Positions 27,300-37,603 of a stretch of DNA of 62,622 bases are shown in pieces (the first letter of the stretch is position 1; each line of letters begins with the position of its first letter). The DNA lies in assembly GCA_944321755.1 (NCBI GenBank), contig CALUMM010000007.1, positions 1-62,622 of the forward strand, read 5' to 3'. Below the pieces are notes generated by a model. It was not told the DNA's origin. It made no database searches and saw only the letters and a program-made list of their open reading frames with translations. The position numbers and the translations under genes are program-made. This stretch comes from an uncultured Alistipes sp. GTDB lineage: Bacteria > Bacteroidota > Bacteroidia > Bacteroidales > Rikenellaceae.

Positions 27300-29390
27300 A
27301 TGAAGGCTTTATATACGAAATATGGGATTTGTGCACTTTGCCTGCTGATTCTGACGGGCCGTTCCCAGGGTCAGGAGTCTGAGGATGTACCGCCGTTCCC
27401 TTTCAGCCTGCAATACTACGAGATTGCCGAAGACCGGGAGTTCGATCCGGCTACGCTCGATGATCTGCGGGCACACGGCGTAACGAATATCTGGATCCGG
27501 GATTGTCGCAGTGATAAGAGCCGGGCCATTGTGCGGCGGTTCCAGCAGGAGGGGTTCCGGATCGACTTCATGACCCACGGGCACGAGGCCTTCATTCGGG
27601 ACGAGGCGCCTCGGGTGAGTGTCTACGATCCGGCCTATGAACTGACCGTCCGGGAGAATGTCCGCCGCGGCCTGGCTTCGTTGCGCGAGATCGAAGCTCC
27701 GGACTACGTGTTCCCGTATATCGACGAGCCGTTCCACCGCAAACCTTACCTGGACTACTCTCCGGCGACCCGGGCCGAGTTTCAGCGCCGTTACGGCTAT
27801 CCGATGCCGTCGAGTTTCGAGGAGGCTGCGGCCGATCCCCGCAAACAGCTCGATTTTCTGAATTTCCAGTCGCTGATTTTCCGTGACGGATGGCTCAAGA
27901 CCGGGCGGATCGTCCGGGAGTTCGATCCGCGGGTCCGGATCGCCATGACGCACGACAGCCACAATGTCTACGGCGGCGGTGTGGGGTCGAACAGCCAGAT
28001 GGCCATTGACGACGTCTTCTATTGGGGTGGGGATTACGCCGATCTGTTTGTCTACGACATCTATCCCTACCTGACCTTCGATTACCGCTATGGAGAGACC
28101 GGCGTCTACCGGAAGCCGCGCATGAGCCAGCTGCACTATACGATGGCGCAGTTGCGCAACATGACCACGGAGTACGGTAAAAAGATGGGCTTCTGGGTCG
28201 GGACCTACAACAAGGCGTGGTTTGTCCGTTTCCGAGGCAAGGAGCGCGCTGCGCAATTCTGGTCGGAGCGCGAGGTGCTCTATACGGCCGTCGGCGGAGG
28301 GGCCGACTACATCATCTCCCCGTCGGACTATATGGGGCACAACCTGCCCGTCGACCGGAACCATTGGGACGAGTATGGCGAGGGTATGCGGATTCTCCAG
28401 AAGGAGGGCGCGCGGATTGTTGAGACCCCGAAAATGAAGGCTCAGGCGTGCTTCCTCTTTCCGCGGACCCAATACCTGCTGTTGCAGGAGGAGTATTACA
28501 ACGTGGGACTTTCGTATGAACTCTTCCTGCGGGCGTTCGGCGAACTGGACATCCTGCATGAAGAGCAGATCACAGACGATACGCTCAAAGGGTATCGAGT
28601 GCTGGTCCTGTGCGACGTGAAACTGCTGCCGGAGCGGGTGGCGCAACGGATTGCCCGTTTTGTCGAGCGCGGAGGCGTCGTGATTGCCGACTGTGTGCCG
28701 CAACTTGACGAGAACCGCCAGCCGAGTGCCACGATGCGTGAACTGTTCGGGGTGACGGAGGCTTCGACCGACCGGATCCGCCGGGCTGGACAATGGGTTC
28801 CCTTCGTGAATCTGGCTTCGAAATTCTCTTTCCCGCCGGCATCGGGCGAAACCGATTCACCGTCGGTGTTCGATGCCGTGACGGAGGGAACAGTCATTTC
28901 GAAAATCGTCTCTCCTCGGCCTTGCAAGCCGGTCGAAGGGGTAAAGGTCGCTTGCGCCGACAGCGGAATCCCCTGGCGGATTGCTCGCACGGTGGGGAAG
29001 GGCCGCACGACCCTTTTCGGATTCTGTCTGCAGGATACCTATTTCCACGCCTGCAAAACGGAGGACGATGCGACGCTCGATGCGCTCTACGACTGGGTCC
29101 GTACCGCCTTCGAAGAGGCCGGGATCCGCTCGCACGTATATTCGTCAAATCCCGACATTGAAGCAGCCCTGCGCTCTTCGGACAAACGGGGTTATCTGTT
29201 CGTCATCAATCACGAATCGGACGATCCGTATTGTGAAGTGACATTGCGGCAGTTGCCGGGACGGATTGCGGCATTGACCGATGTCGAAAGCGGTGCGGCT
29301 GTGGCGCGGAACAATGGCCCCGATGCGATCCGAATGGAGCTCGAAGTTCCTTTCGGAAAGACGAAACTGATCAGAATCGACTATGAATAA
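27300..29390 (+). CDS. GH42-like (beta-galactosidase trimerisation-type) protein B
   Basis: A 696-residue secreted paralogue of the protein encoded at 20977. It shares YIDEPFH (Asp142-Glu143), THDSHNVYGGG, WGGDYADLFVYDIYPY and FLFPRTQYLLLQEEYYNVGL, and has the same C-terminal flavodoxin-like half. It differs at GTYNKAWF, where Lys305 replaces the Glu324 of protein A, and the two differ in the N-terminal ~100 residues. The change may alter or remove catalysis, or change substrate. The gene is separated from its paralogue by the GH2 and sulfatase genes, all on one probable transcript. Confidence 0.75.
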   Translation: MKALYTKYGICALCLLILTGRSQGQESEDVPPFPFSLQYYEIAEDREFDPATLDDLRAHGVTNIWIRDCRSDKSRAIVRRFQQEGFRIDFMTHGHEAFIRDEAPRVSVYDPAYELTVRENVRRGLASLREIEAPDYVFPYIDEPFHRKPYLDYSPATRAEFQRRYGYPMPSSFEEAAADPRKQLDFLNFQSLIFRDGWLKTGRIVREFDPRVRIAMTHDSHNVYGGGVGSNSQMAIDDVFYWGGDYADLFVYDIYPYLTFDYRYGETGVYRKPRMSQLHYTMAQLRNMTTEYGKKMGFWVGTYNKAWFVRFRGKERAAQFWSEREVLYTAVGGGADYIISPSDYMGHNLPVDRNHWDEYGEGMRILQKEGARIVETPKMKAQACFLFPRTQYLLLQEEYYNVGLSYELFLRAFGELDILHEEQITDDTLKGYRVLVLCDVKLLPERVAQRIARFVERGGVVIADCVPQLDENRQPSATMRELFGVTEASTDRIRRAGQWVPFVNLASKFSFPPASGETDSPSVFDAVTEGTVISKIVSPRPCKPVEGVKVACADSGIPWRIARTVGKGRTTLFGFCLQDTYFHACKTEDDATLDALYDWVRTAFEEAGIRSHVYSSNPDIEAALRSSDKRGYLFVINHESDDPYCEVTLRQLPGRIAALTDVESGAAVARNNGPDAIRMELEVPFGKTKLIRIDYE

Positions 29391-29405
29391 CCTGAAATCA
29401 ATAAA

Positions 29406-31226
29406 ATGACCCTTATGAAATCAATGATCTTCCGGCACGTATTGATCGTGCCTTTGGCCTGCGCTGCCTGGTTGGCCGGTTGCGGAAACGATGACACGGA
29501 ATCCGCTTCGACGCAAGGTATGACTACGCCCCGTTTGGGAGATGTGGTGGTAGTCGAATCCTCATTGACGCACAATGCCGTGACGCTGCGTGCCAGCCTG
29601 GAAGATTGGGGCGGTGATCCCGATGTTTGCGGGCTCTGCTGGGCGACGGTTCAGAATCCGACGGTGGATGTGCTCACCAAAGTAAATGTTTCGGTGCCGG
29701 AGCCGGGCAGTTTCGATATCCAGCTCACCGGACTGCTCCCGGAAACCTCTTATTACGCTCGGGCCTATGCGCGGAATCGACGGGGATTGGTCTACAGCGC
29801 TCAGGTACAGTTCACCACACTGGCCGAATCCCCCGAGTTGATGGATTATGCCGAGGTTGGTCCGGTCGAACTGGTGGGAGTCCCCGGACGTGTGAGCGCC
29901 ACCTTCAGTTCCGAGATTATCAGTGACGGCGGTGGAACATTGCGCAGTGCCGGGTTGTGTGTCGGGGAGGATCACATGCCGACGGCCGAGACTGGAACGT
30001 TGGTCGAGATGTCGGCTCCGAAGGTCGGGGCTTTTGTCCTCGATGCGGGTGGCCTGACACCCGGAACGACCTATTACGTGCGGGCCTTTGCCCAGAATGC
30101 CAAGGGAATAGTCTACAGTGACGAGGATCTGGAGTTCAAGACCGAAGAGGCTGATATGACTCTCAAGGGCAATGCCGGACCGCTGCTTATCGGCGGTACG
30201 GCCGAGGTGCCGCTGAATACGAACCCGACGACCGAGGATATTATCGATACCGAGTACAATGTCCTGCAGATCCCGTGTTATCCGACGGCCTGGAACAACT
30301 GGTCCTCGCTGGAGGTGTTTGACCTTTCGGCCCAGAAAGCCTGGGTGGACTGGTGCAAAGACCGGGGCAAGAAGAGTATCGGTCACTTCCTGATGTCGCA
30401 CAATACCTATTATCCGAGCTGGCTTACGTCGCCTTCGACACCGTGGACGGTCGAGCAACTCTCCGAGATGCTCGAAAACCGGATCAAGAACGTCATCGAG
30501 TCGATGGGCGGCGACCGGGTGGATATGTGGACCGTGGTGAACGAAGCGACGATCCTGGCCAATAAGAAGGGGTCCTATCGACCGTGTGTCTGGACGCCGC
30601 TCGGAACCGAACCCGAAGAGTCCGGTTTGGGATACAATGAGGCCAATGTTGAAAAGGAGATTCCGGTCTATATCCGGCTGTCGTTCGAATTTGCCCGTAA
30701 ATACGCTCCTGAGGCAGAGCTGATTCTGAGCGATGCGGGCTTCGAACTCAGCCTGGAAACGGACAAGCGGTGCTGTGCCTTCCGCCAGTTGGTCAAGCAT
30801 CTTCTGGTCAAGGGTACGCCGATCGACGCCGTGGCGCTGCAGACACACATCAAGTTCGGAAAGGCCGGTTTCGACGATCCGGAGAATACGCCGCGTTGGG
30901 ACCTGCTCGAAAAGCATATCAAGTGGCTCAAGAATACGGGCCTGAAGGTCTATCTCAATGAGGTGGACATGTCGCAGACCTTTACGGTTCCGACCACTCT
31001 GACCGAAACGCAGTTGGAGAATCAGAAGAAAGCCTACAAGAAGTGCGTCAACACGGCAATTGGGGCAGGAATCGACGGAATCTTCTTCTGGGGATTGGGC
31101 GATGGTCACGATCCTTCGTTCCGACCCTACGATTCGGCTCAGATGTACGATTACGACCACAACCGGAAACCGGCCTTCTACGGTGTCCTTGAGGCGTTGA
31201 TGGCGAACTATCCTTCTGCAGAGTAA
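29406..31226 (+). CDS. GH10-family lipoprotein with tandem Fn3-like domains
   Basis: A 606-residue lipoprotein (lipobox LAGC, Cys26, then GNDD, likely surface exposed). Two fibronectin-III-like repeats occupy about 40-145 and 145-250, each ending with a TSYYARAYARN or TTYYVRAFAQN pattern. The GH10 TIM barrel covers about 255-600, with acid/base Glu380 in WTVVNEA and nucleophile Glu519 in VYLNEVDM, and QTHIKFG in between. GH10 enzymes are mostly endo-beta-1,4-xylanases, but in this operon of mannosidase, rhamnosidase and sulfatase the backbone could differ. The Fn3 pair may act as a spacer from the membrane. Confidence 0.88.
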   Translation: MTLMKSMIFRHVLIVPLACAAWLAGCGNDDTESASTQGMTTPRLGDVVVVESSLTHNAVTLRASLEDWGGDPDVCGLCWATVQNPTVDVLTKVNVSVPEPGSFDIQLTGLLPETSYYARAYARNRRGLVYSAQVQFTTLAESPELMDYAEVGPVELVGVPGRVSATFSSEIISDGGGTLRSAGLCVGEDHMPTAETGTLVEMSAPKVGAFVLDAGGLTPGTTYYVRAFAQNAKGIVYSDEDLEFKTEEADMTLKGNAGPLLIGGTAEVPLNTNPTTEDIIDTEYNVLQIPCYPTAWNNWSSLEVFDLSAQKAWVDWCKDRGKKSIGHFLMSHNTYYPSWLTSPSTPWTVEQLSEMLENRIKNVIESMGGDRVDMWTVVNEATILANKKGSYRPCVWTPLGTEPEESGLGYNEANVEKEIPVYIRLSFEFARKYAPEAELILSDAGFELSLETDKRCCAFRQLVKHLLVKGTPIDAVALQTHIKFGKAGFDDPENTPRWDLLEKHIKWLKNTGLKVYLNEVDMSQTFTVPTTLTETQLENQKKAYKKCVNTAIGAGIDGIFFWGLGDGHDPSFRPYDSAQMYDYDHNRKPAFYGVLEALMANYPSAE

Positions 31227-31233
31227 ATCCGCT

Positions 31234-33885
31234 GTGATGAAGAGGGTGATTCTTGTATGGTGCTTTTGCCTGCTGGCGGTGCTTCCGAGTCCGGGTGCGG
31301 ACCGGAAACCCGCTATCGGGCACCTGCGTTGCGAATATCTTCGGGAACCGCTCGGAATCGATGCCCGGGCGCCGCGTTTGACCTGGGAGATCGACTCCGA
31401 ACTGGAGTTTCGACAGGCGTTTTGCCGGATCAGTGTAGCTACGTCGCCGGACCTGTTGCGGAAAGGGAAGGCTGACATGTGGTTTTCTTCCCGCATTTCC
31501 GGAACGATGCCGCGTGTCGTCTATGCCGGAAAACCTCTGAGCGTGCATACCCGTTATTACTGGCAGGTTGAGGCGTGGAGTGCCGCGGGACGGAAACTGA
31601 CCTCGCCGATGGCCTCTTTCGAGACGGCGAAACTCGCTCCCGAGGAGTGGACGGGCCGGTGGATCAGCGACACTTTCGACAAGGAGTTCCGGAAGGCGCC
31701 GCTGCTTCGCAAGAGCCTCGAACTGGAGGCGAAACCGATTCGTGCTGCCCGGCTCTATGTCTGCGGTGTGGGGTATTACGAATGTTTCATAAACGGAGTG
31801 CGGGTCGGCGACCATGAACTCGATCCCGGTTATACGCATTTCGACAAACGGGTGCTCTATTCGACCTACGACGTGACAGAACTGCTCCGGCCGGGAGCGA
31901 ACGTGCTTGCCGCAGAACTGGGGAACGGGTGGCTCAATATTCAGTCGCTGGCGGTTTGGGAATTCGAACGGGCCCGCTGGCGGATGCGGCCGCGGATGAT
32001 TGCCGAGTTGCGTGTGACTTATGACGACGGAACGGTACAGACGGTCCCGACCGACGGTTCCTGGCGGACGAACAGCGGCGGCAGCGCCTACAACAACCTC
32101 TACAGCGGCGAGGTCTACGATGCCCGGGCCGTGCGCAAGGGCTGGACCGAACCCGGTTACGATGATTCCAATTGGCGCCCGGCGCAGTTGGTCGAGGCTC
32201 CGGCACCGCGGATCGATGCCCAGCAGATGCCGCCGATCCGGATTGTCCGGGAGGTGAAACCCGTTGCGATGCGCCGGATCGATGCCTATACCTGTGTCTA
32301 CGATCTGGGTGAAAACATCACGGGAGTCTGCCGTTTGCAGGTGCAGGGCGAGGCCGGAACCTGCGTGACGATGGCCCACGGGGAGCTGGTGCATCCCGAC
32401 GGACGTTTGAACCAGGGCAATATCGACGTCTATTTCCAGCGTGAAAAGAACGGAATGCCCCAGCACCGCGATCCCTTCGAACGCCTTCAGACCGATATGT
32501 ATTTCCTCTGCGGCGAGGGTTTGGAGACCTTCCAGCCCAGTTTTACCTATCACGGATTCCGCTATGTGGAGGTTTCGGCTTCGCGGCCGCTGGAGTTGAC
32601 GACCGAAAGCCTAACGGGGCTCTGTATGCATACCGATGTGGAGCCGGTGGGGAGTTTTGCCTGCTCGGACGAGGTGCTCAACAAACTGGTCGCCGCCAGT
32701 CGCAACTCCTATCTGGGGAACTTGTTTGGAATTCCGACCGACTGCCCGCAGCGCGAGAAGAACGGCTGGACAGCCGACGGATATGTGGCGATGGATTACG
32801 GACTGCTGTTCTTCGACGGCATTACGGTCTATGAGAAATGGATGAAGGATTTTGTCGACAACCAGCGGGAGCGGGGCGATCTGTCGGGAATCATTCCCAG
32901 TTCGGGCTGGGGCTATGCCGATTGGATCGGGCCCGTGTGGGATGCGGCGCTGTTCATTATCCCGCACAACCTCTATCTCTATTACGGGGAGACGGGTTCC
33001 ATCGAGCGGGTCTGGAACACCTGCGAACGCTATCTCGACTACCTGGCTACGCGCGAGAAGGATGGAATCCTGACTTACGGTATCGGCGACTGGGTCTTTT
33101 ACAAGGCGCGGACCGATACGCACTTTACTTCGACGGCCTTCTACTGGCTGGACCATACATTGATGGCTCGTTTTGCCGAACTCACCGGGCGGGATGCTGC
33201 GAAATACCGGGCCAAGGCCGACGCACTCAAGCAAACGATCGTCGACCGCTGGTTCGACGCCGAAAAGGATCTGTATGCCAACGGAACGCAGGCTGCACAG
33301 GCCGTGGCGCTGGCGCTCGGATTGGTCCCGGAGGGACATGAACAGGCGGTTGCCGACAACCTCGTGCGGATGATCCGTGAGAACGGTCATCAACTCGATT
33401 TCGGCATGTTGGGCAGCAAGTTCGTGCCTGCGATGCTTTCGGCCTACGGCTATGCCGACGATGCCTATCGGATGGTCACCCGTCCCGAGGCGCCTTCGTG
33501 GGCCAACTGGATCCATCGCGGGTTGACGACTCTGCCCGAAACCTGGGTGCTGGACGAGCATTTCAAGGATGCTTCGCTCAACCACGCATTCCTCGGAGAT
33601 GTCTCGGCCTGGATGATCAATACCATTGCCGGGATCAATCTCGACCGGACGAATCCCGGATTTGACTCGATCCTGATCCAGCCCCGCTTTATCGAGGACC
33701 TGGACTGGGCCCGGGGGGAATACCGTTCCGTGCGGGGATGGATCCGCAGTGAGTGGAGGCGTTCCGGCAATAAAATCGAGTTGACAGTGACCGTTCCGGC
33801 CAATACGGAAGCGACGCTCCGGCTGGGCGAAAAATCCGTTGCCCTGAAAACGGGCGTAAACCAAATTACCGTAGATGCGTTATGA
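31234..33885 (+). CDS. GH78 alpha-L-rhamnosidase
   Basis: An 883-residue secreted enzyme (signal about 1-22). It has the multidomain GH78 layout: an N-terminal Fn3-like domain (LRCEYLREPLGIDARAPRLTWEI), beta domains including ARLYVCGVGYYECFINGVRVGDHELDPG, an (alpha/alpha)6 barrel from about residue 450, and a C-terminal beta sandwich. The hallmark PTDCPQREKNGWTAD precedes the catalytic region, and ETWVLDEHFKDASLNHAFLGDVSAW is the usual barrel end. It should remove terminal alpha-L-rhamnose. It overlaps the next gene by 4 bp. Confidence 0.93.
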   Translation: MMKRVILVWCFCLLAVLPSPGADRKPAIGHLRCEYLREPLGIDARAPRLTWEIDSELEFRQAFCRISVATSPDLLRKGKADMWFSSRISGTMPRVVYAGKPLSVHTRYYWQVEAWSAAGRKLTSPMASFETAKLAPEEWTGRWISDTFDKEFRKAPLLRKSLELEAKPIRAARLYVCGVGYYECFINGVRVGDHELDPGYTHFDKRVLYSTYDVTELLRPGANVLAAELGNGWLNIQSLAVWEFERARWRMRPRMIAELRVTYDDGTVQTVPTDGSWRTNSGGSAYNNLYSGEVYDARAVRKGWTEPGYDDSNWRPAQLVEAPAPRIDAQQMPPIRIVREVKPVAMRRIDAYTCVYDLGENITGVCRLQVQGEAGTCVTMAHGELVHPDGRLNQGNIDVYFQREKNGMPQHRDPFERLQTDMYFLCGEGLETFQPSFTYHGFRYVEVSASRPLELTTESLTGLCMHTDVEPVGSFACSDEVLNKLVAASRNSYLGNLFGIPTDCPQREKNGWTADGYVAMDYGLLFFDGITVYEKWMKDFVDNQRERGDLSGIIPSSGWGYADWIGPVWDAALFIIPHNLYLYYGETGSIERVWNTCERYLDYLATREKDGILTYGIGDWVFYKARTDTHFTSTAFYWLDHTLMARFAELTGRDAAKYRAKADALKQTIVDRWFDAEKDLYANGTQAAQAVALALGLVPEGHEQAVADNLVRMIRENGHQLDFGMLGSKFVPAMLSAYGYADDAYRMVTRPEAPSWANWIHRGLTTLPETWVLDEHFKDASLNHAFLGDVSAWMINTIAGINLDRTNPGFDSILIQPRFIEDLDWARGEYRSVRGWIRSEWRRSGNKIELTVTVPANTEATLRLGEKSVALKTGVNQITVDAL

Positions 33886-36179
33886 AAAAAAGTGCGATGA
33901 GAAGCGTTGTTTTTGTGTCCGTTGCGGCTGTTTCGCTCCTGACGGCCGGATGCGGAGAGGGGGTTCCGGCCTATAAGAATCCGGAGAACCCGGTCGAGGT
34001 CCGGGTGGCCGACCTGCTGGGGAGAATGACCCTCGAAGAGAAGGTGGCCCAGATGCAGGACCTTACGTTCAATCAGTTCTCGGAGAACGGGAAGGTTGAT
34101 ACAGCACGGATGGATTCCGTTCTTCAGGGTATGAGCTACGGCTCCGTCTTCGGGGCGAAGCTCACGGTCGGGGAGTTGCAGCAGAGCCTTTTGGCCCTGA
34201 ACCGTTATATAGCGACCGAGAGCCGGTTGGGAATCCCCGTTATCGGCGAGGCCGAGGCCTTGCACGGACTGATTCAGGACGGGGCCACGATCTTCCCGCA
34301 ATCCATCGCCCTGGCCAGTACGTTCAATCCCGATCTCGTACATCGTGTGGCCAGGGTGATTGCCCGGGAATCGAAAGCCGTAGGGGTCGATCAGGTGCTT
34401 GCCCCGGTTCTTGATCTCGCTCGGGAATTGCGTTGGGGACGGGTCGAGGAGACCTACGGCGAAGATCCCTATCTGGCCGGACGCATGGGTGTGGCCTATG
34501 TCTCGGCCTTCAACGAGGAGGGCGTGATGGCAACCCTGAAGCATTTCGTCGCCCACGGCTCCCCGAGCGGAGGTCTCAATCTGGCGTCGGTCGTGGGCAG
34601 CGAACGGGAGCTCCGTTCACTCTATCTGAAGCCGTTCCAGGCCGTCATGCGGGAGGCGATGCCTTACAGCGTGATGAACTCCTACAACTCCTATGAAGCG
34701 GTTCCGGTTGCGGCATCGCACTGGCTGCTGGACGATATTCTCCGCGGTGAGATGGGCTTTACGGGCTACATCACCTCCGACTGGGGGTCGGTCGACATGC
34801 TCCGCCACTTCCACCGGACGGCGGCGGACAAGGCGGAAGCTGCGCGTCAGGCCGTGGTGGCAGGGGTCGATCTGGAGGTCGACGGGGACTGTTACGCCCG
34901 GCTCGACAGTCTGGTGCGGGCCGGAGGCCTGGACGAAAAGGAGATCGACAAGTGCGTCTCCCGTATCCTGACGGCGAAGTTCGCCATGGGACTGTTCGAC
35001 AAGGATTACGAGGCTTTGGCTGACTTGTCGGAGACGGTCCATACACCCGAGGCAGTGGAATTGGCCCTGGAGGCCGCCCGTGAATCGGCCGTACTGCTCA
35101 AGAACGAGGGCGGCCTGCTGCCGCTGGACAAGAACCGCCTGCGTTCGGTTGCCGTGATCGGACCGAATGCCGCGCAGGTCCAGTTCGGGGATTACATGTG
35201 GACCAACGACAATCGTTACGGAATCACCCCGCTGCAGGGAATCGAAGCGCTGGTTGGCGATCGTGTGAAGATCCATTATGCCAAAGGCTGCGATATTCAC
35301 TCTCAGGATCGCAGCGGTTTCGGCCGGGCTGTTGCCGTAGCACGCAACAGCGATGTGGCGCTGGTCTTCGTGGGCGCCTTGAGCGGTGCTCCGGGACGTC
35401 CGTGGCCCAATTCGGTCAGCGGCGAGAGTTTTGACCTTTCGGATATTGCCCTGACGGGTGTCCAGGAAGAGCTGATCCGTGCCGTCGAGGCCACCGGGAC
35501 TCCCACTGTCGTGGTGCTCGTGGCCGGGAAACCTTCGGCCATGCCGTGGGTTAAGGAGCATTGCGAAGCTGTCGTAGTCCAGTGGTATGCCGGAGAGCAG
35601 GAGGGTCGGGCCATTGCCGAGATTCTCTTCGGCGAGGTCAATCCCTCCGGCAAACTGAATGTCTCCTTCCCGCAGAGTGTCGGACACCTTCCGGTCTTTT
35701 ACAACTACTATCCGACGGACAAGGGCTTTTACAAGAATCCCGGGACACTCGACTCCCCGGGTCGCGACTATGTCTTTTCGAGTCCCGATCCGGTTTGGGC
35801 TTTCGGCCACGGTTTGAGTTACACCACCTTCGAATACCGGTCGATGTCGGTCTCGGCAAAGAGCCTTTCGGCTGACGATACGTGTGAGATCACCGTCGAT
35901 GTGGCCAACACCGGGACCCGGGACGGCAAGGAGGTCGTACAACTCTACGTCCGGGACGTGGTGAGCTCCGTGGTGACTCCGGTGCAGGAGTTGCGCCGTT
36001 TCGAGAAGGTGTTCATTCCGGCCGGTGAGACCCGCCGTGTGACATTCGAACTGCCGATGCGCGAACTGGCCTTGTGGAATATCGACATGCAGGAGGTCGT
36101 CGAACCGGGGGATTTCGAACTCCGGGTCGGTGCGGCATCGGATGATATCCGGCTTCGGGAGACGATAACCGTAAAATAA
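33882..36179 (+). CDS. GH3 beta-glucosidase-like lipoprotein
   Basis: A 765-residue lipoprotein (signal ending LLTAGC). It has the GH3 TIM barrel (about 40-370) with nucleophile Asp300 in YITSDWGSVD and the substrate contact KHFVAHG, the alpha/beta sandwich with WYAGEQEGRAIAEILFGEVNPSGKL, and a C-terminal fibronectin-III-like domain (VDVANTGTRDGKEVVQLYVRD). GH3 enzymes release terminal beta-glucosyl or beta-xylosyl residues; which one cannot be decided here. Its start overlaps the rhamnosidase stop by 4 bp, so the two are probably co-translated. Confidence 0.93.
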   Translation: MKKSAMRSVVFVSVAAVSLLTAGCGEGVPAYKNPENPVEVRVADLLGRMTLEEKVAQMQDLTFNQFSENGKVDTARMDSVLQGMSYGSVFGAKLTVGELQQSLLALNRYIATESRLGIPVIGEAEALHGLIQDGATIFPQSIALASTFNPDLVHRVARVIARESKAVGVDQVLAPVLDLARELRWGRVEETYGEDPYLAGRMGVAYVSAFNEEGVMATLKHFVAHGSPSGGLNLASVVGSERELRSLYLKPFQAVMREAMPYSVMNSYNSYEAVPVAASHWLLDDILRGEMGFTGYITSDWGSVDMLRHFHRTAADKAEAARQAVVAGVDLEVDGDCYARLDSLVRAGGLDEKEIDKCVSRILTAKFAMGLFDKDYEALADLSETVHTPEAVELALEAARESAVLLKNEGGLLPLDKNRLRSVAVIGPNAAQVQFGDYMWTNDNRYGITPLQGIEALVGDRVKIHYAKGCDIHSQDRSGFGRAVAVARNSDVALVFVGALSGAPGRPWPNSVSGESFDLSDIALTGVQEELIRAVEATGTPTVVVLVAGKPSAMPWVKEHCEAVVVQWYAGEQEGRAIAEILFGEVNPSGKLNVSFPQSVGHLPVFYNYYPTDKGFYKNPGTLDSPGRDYVFSSPDPVWAFGHGLSYTTFEYRSMSVSAKSLSADDTCEITVDVANTGTRDGKEVVQLYVRDVVSSVVTPVQELRRFEKVFIPAGETRRVTFELPMRELALWNIDMQEVVEPGDFELRVGAASDDIRLRETITVK

Positions 36180-36208
36180 TTCCTATCTTTAACCATCTAA
36201 ACGAATCA

Positions 36209-37603
36209 ATGATGAAGACTTCTGTTTTTCTGCGTGTTTTGCTGGCCGCACTGCTCTTTTCGACTTCGACCGTTCAGGCCTGGGCCGACGAACCGGTGAC
36301 GGACGATGACGGGATCCTCCGCATCGAAGACAAACCTTTCGATGTAAACCGGTTCGTCATAGGCCGCGATTTCCACGAAAACAAGTTTATCGATCAGGAT
36401 AAGGGACTGCGGGGTATGGCCGATTGCTATTTCAACATGTCGGATGCCTCCGACGGTCAAAAGCAGAATCTCTCTCTTTGCAAGAAACTGGGCCTGAATA
36501 CGATCATCTCGGCCCGGGGCAAGCACCTCACGGGAAAGGACTGGATGGCCATGAGCGATGAGGAGATCGATGCCTATGTGAAGCAGATGATCGAGGACGG
36601 AGGCAAGAGCGATGCGATCGTAGGCTACCATATCTGCGATGAGCCGTCGGCCATGGCCTTCCCGAAACTGGCCGTTGCCGTGGCTGCCGTCCGCAAATAT
36701 GCTCCGGGCAAGATGGCTACGATCAACCTCTATCCCAATTATGCGACGCTGTGGACCCTGGACCAGGTGAAGTCCCAGCTGGGAACGCGGACCTACAGGG
36801 AGTATCTCGAACAGGCAGCCACGATCATCAAACCCGACATGATTTCGTATGACAACTACATGGTCCAGTTCTCCATGGACCAGTCCGATGCCAAACGCAC
36901 GGCCCAGTACTATACGAATATCATGGCCGTCCGGGAAGTCTCGCTCAAATACGGGATTCCGTGGTGGAACGTCGTTTCGGGGAACCAGATCCGCCACTAT
37001 ACGACGATTCCGACGCTCTCGAACCTGCTGCTGCAGGCCTATACGTCGCTGGCGGCCGGGGCCGGCGGTGTCCGCTGGTTCACCTACTGGCAGGGCGGCT
37101 ACAACTACGCTCCGATCAACAAGCAGGAGCGCAGAACCCAGACGTGGCATTATCTGCGGGAGGTCAACCGGCAGCTTTCGATCCTGGGGCCGATCATGAA
37201 GCGGCTCAAGTCCACGGGAGTCTACTTCACCGATCCGTCGATCGATCCGTCGCTGCCACTGATGCCGGGTGAACATGTCAAGCATATCAAGTGTGCCGAG
37301 CCGCTGATGGTCGGGGAGTTCCTCAGCGAGAAGGGTAACCGGTACATCATGGTGGTCAACCTGAGCCTCGAACGTTCGGCCCGGTTTATTGTGGAGACTG
37401 CGGTGAAGAACGAACGCCTCTTCGTGATCAATACGGGCGAGGAGCAGCCCTATTTCCAGGAGATCGAGGAGACCAAACTCAAATCCACATCGATGTTGGG
37501 CGGTTCGCCCGAACAGTTGGCTATGGCCAAGGAGCGGGCATACTGGCTGCCTGCCGGAGCGGGTGTGCTGATCAAGTGCAGCGGCCTGGTGCATGAAAAC
37601 TGA
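36209..37603 (+). CDS. Putative secreted TIM-barrel hydrolase of unknown family
   Basis: A 464-residue secreted protein (signal about 1-26). I cannot assign it to a named family. It shows GYHICDEPSA (Asp144-Glu145), a DEP motif like that of the GH42-like proteins in the same operon, then a strand/helix alternation (DMISYDNYMVQF, GIPWWNVVSGNQ, GAGGVRWFTYWQGGY) typical of glycosidase barrels, and a C-terminal beta domain. Glu145 is a candidate catalytic acid; no second catalytic Glu is obvious. A 7/8 promoter match (TATCTTTA, 36184-36191) lies 17 bp upstream. A distant clan GH-A relative is my best guess. Confidence 0.6.
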   Translation: MMKTSVFLRVLLAALLFSTSTVQAWADEPVTDDDGILRIEDKPFDVNRFVIGRDFHENKFIDQDKGLRGMADCYFNMSDASDGQKQNLSLCKKLGLNTIISARGKHLTGKDWMAMSDEEIDAYVKQMIEDGGKSDAIVGYHICDEPSAMAFPKLAVAVAAVRKYAPGKMATINLYPNYATLWTLDQVKSQLGTRTYREYLEQAATIIKPDMISYDNYMVQFSMDQSDAKRTAQYYTNIMAVREVSLKYGIPWWNVVSGNQIRHYTTIPTLSNLLLQAYTSLAAGAGGVRWFTYWQGGYNYAPINKQERRTQTWHYLREVNRQLSILGPIMKRLKSTGVYFTDPSIDPSLPLMPGEHVKHIKCAEPLMVGEFLSEKGNRYIMVVNLSLERSARFIVETAVKNERLFVINTGEEQPYFQEIEETKLKSTSMLGGSPEQLAMAKERAYWLPAGAGVLIKCSGLVHEN

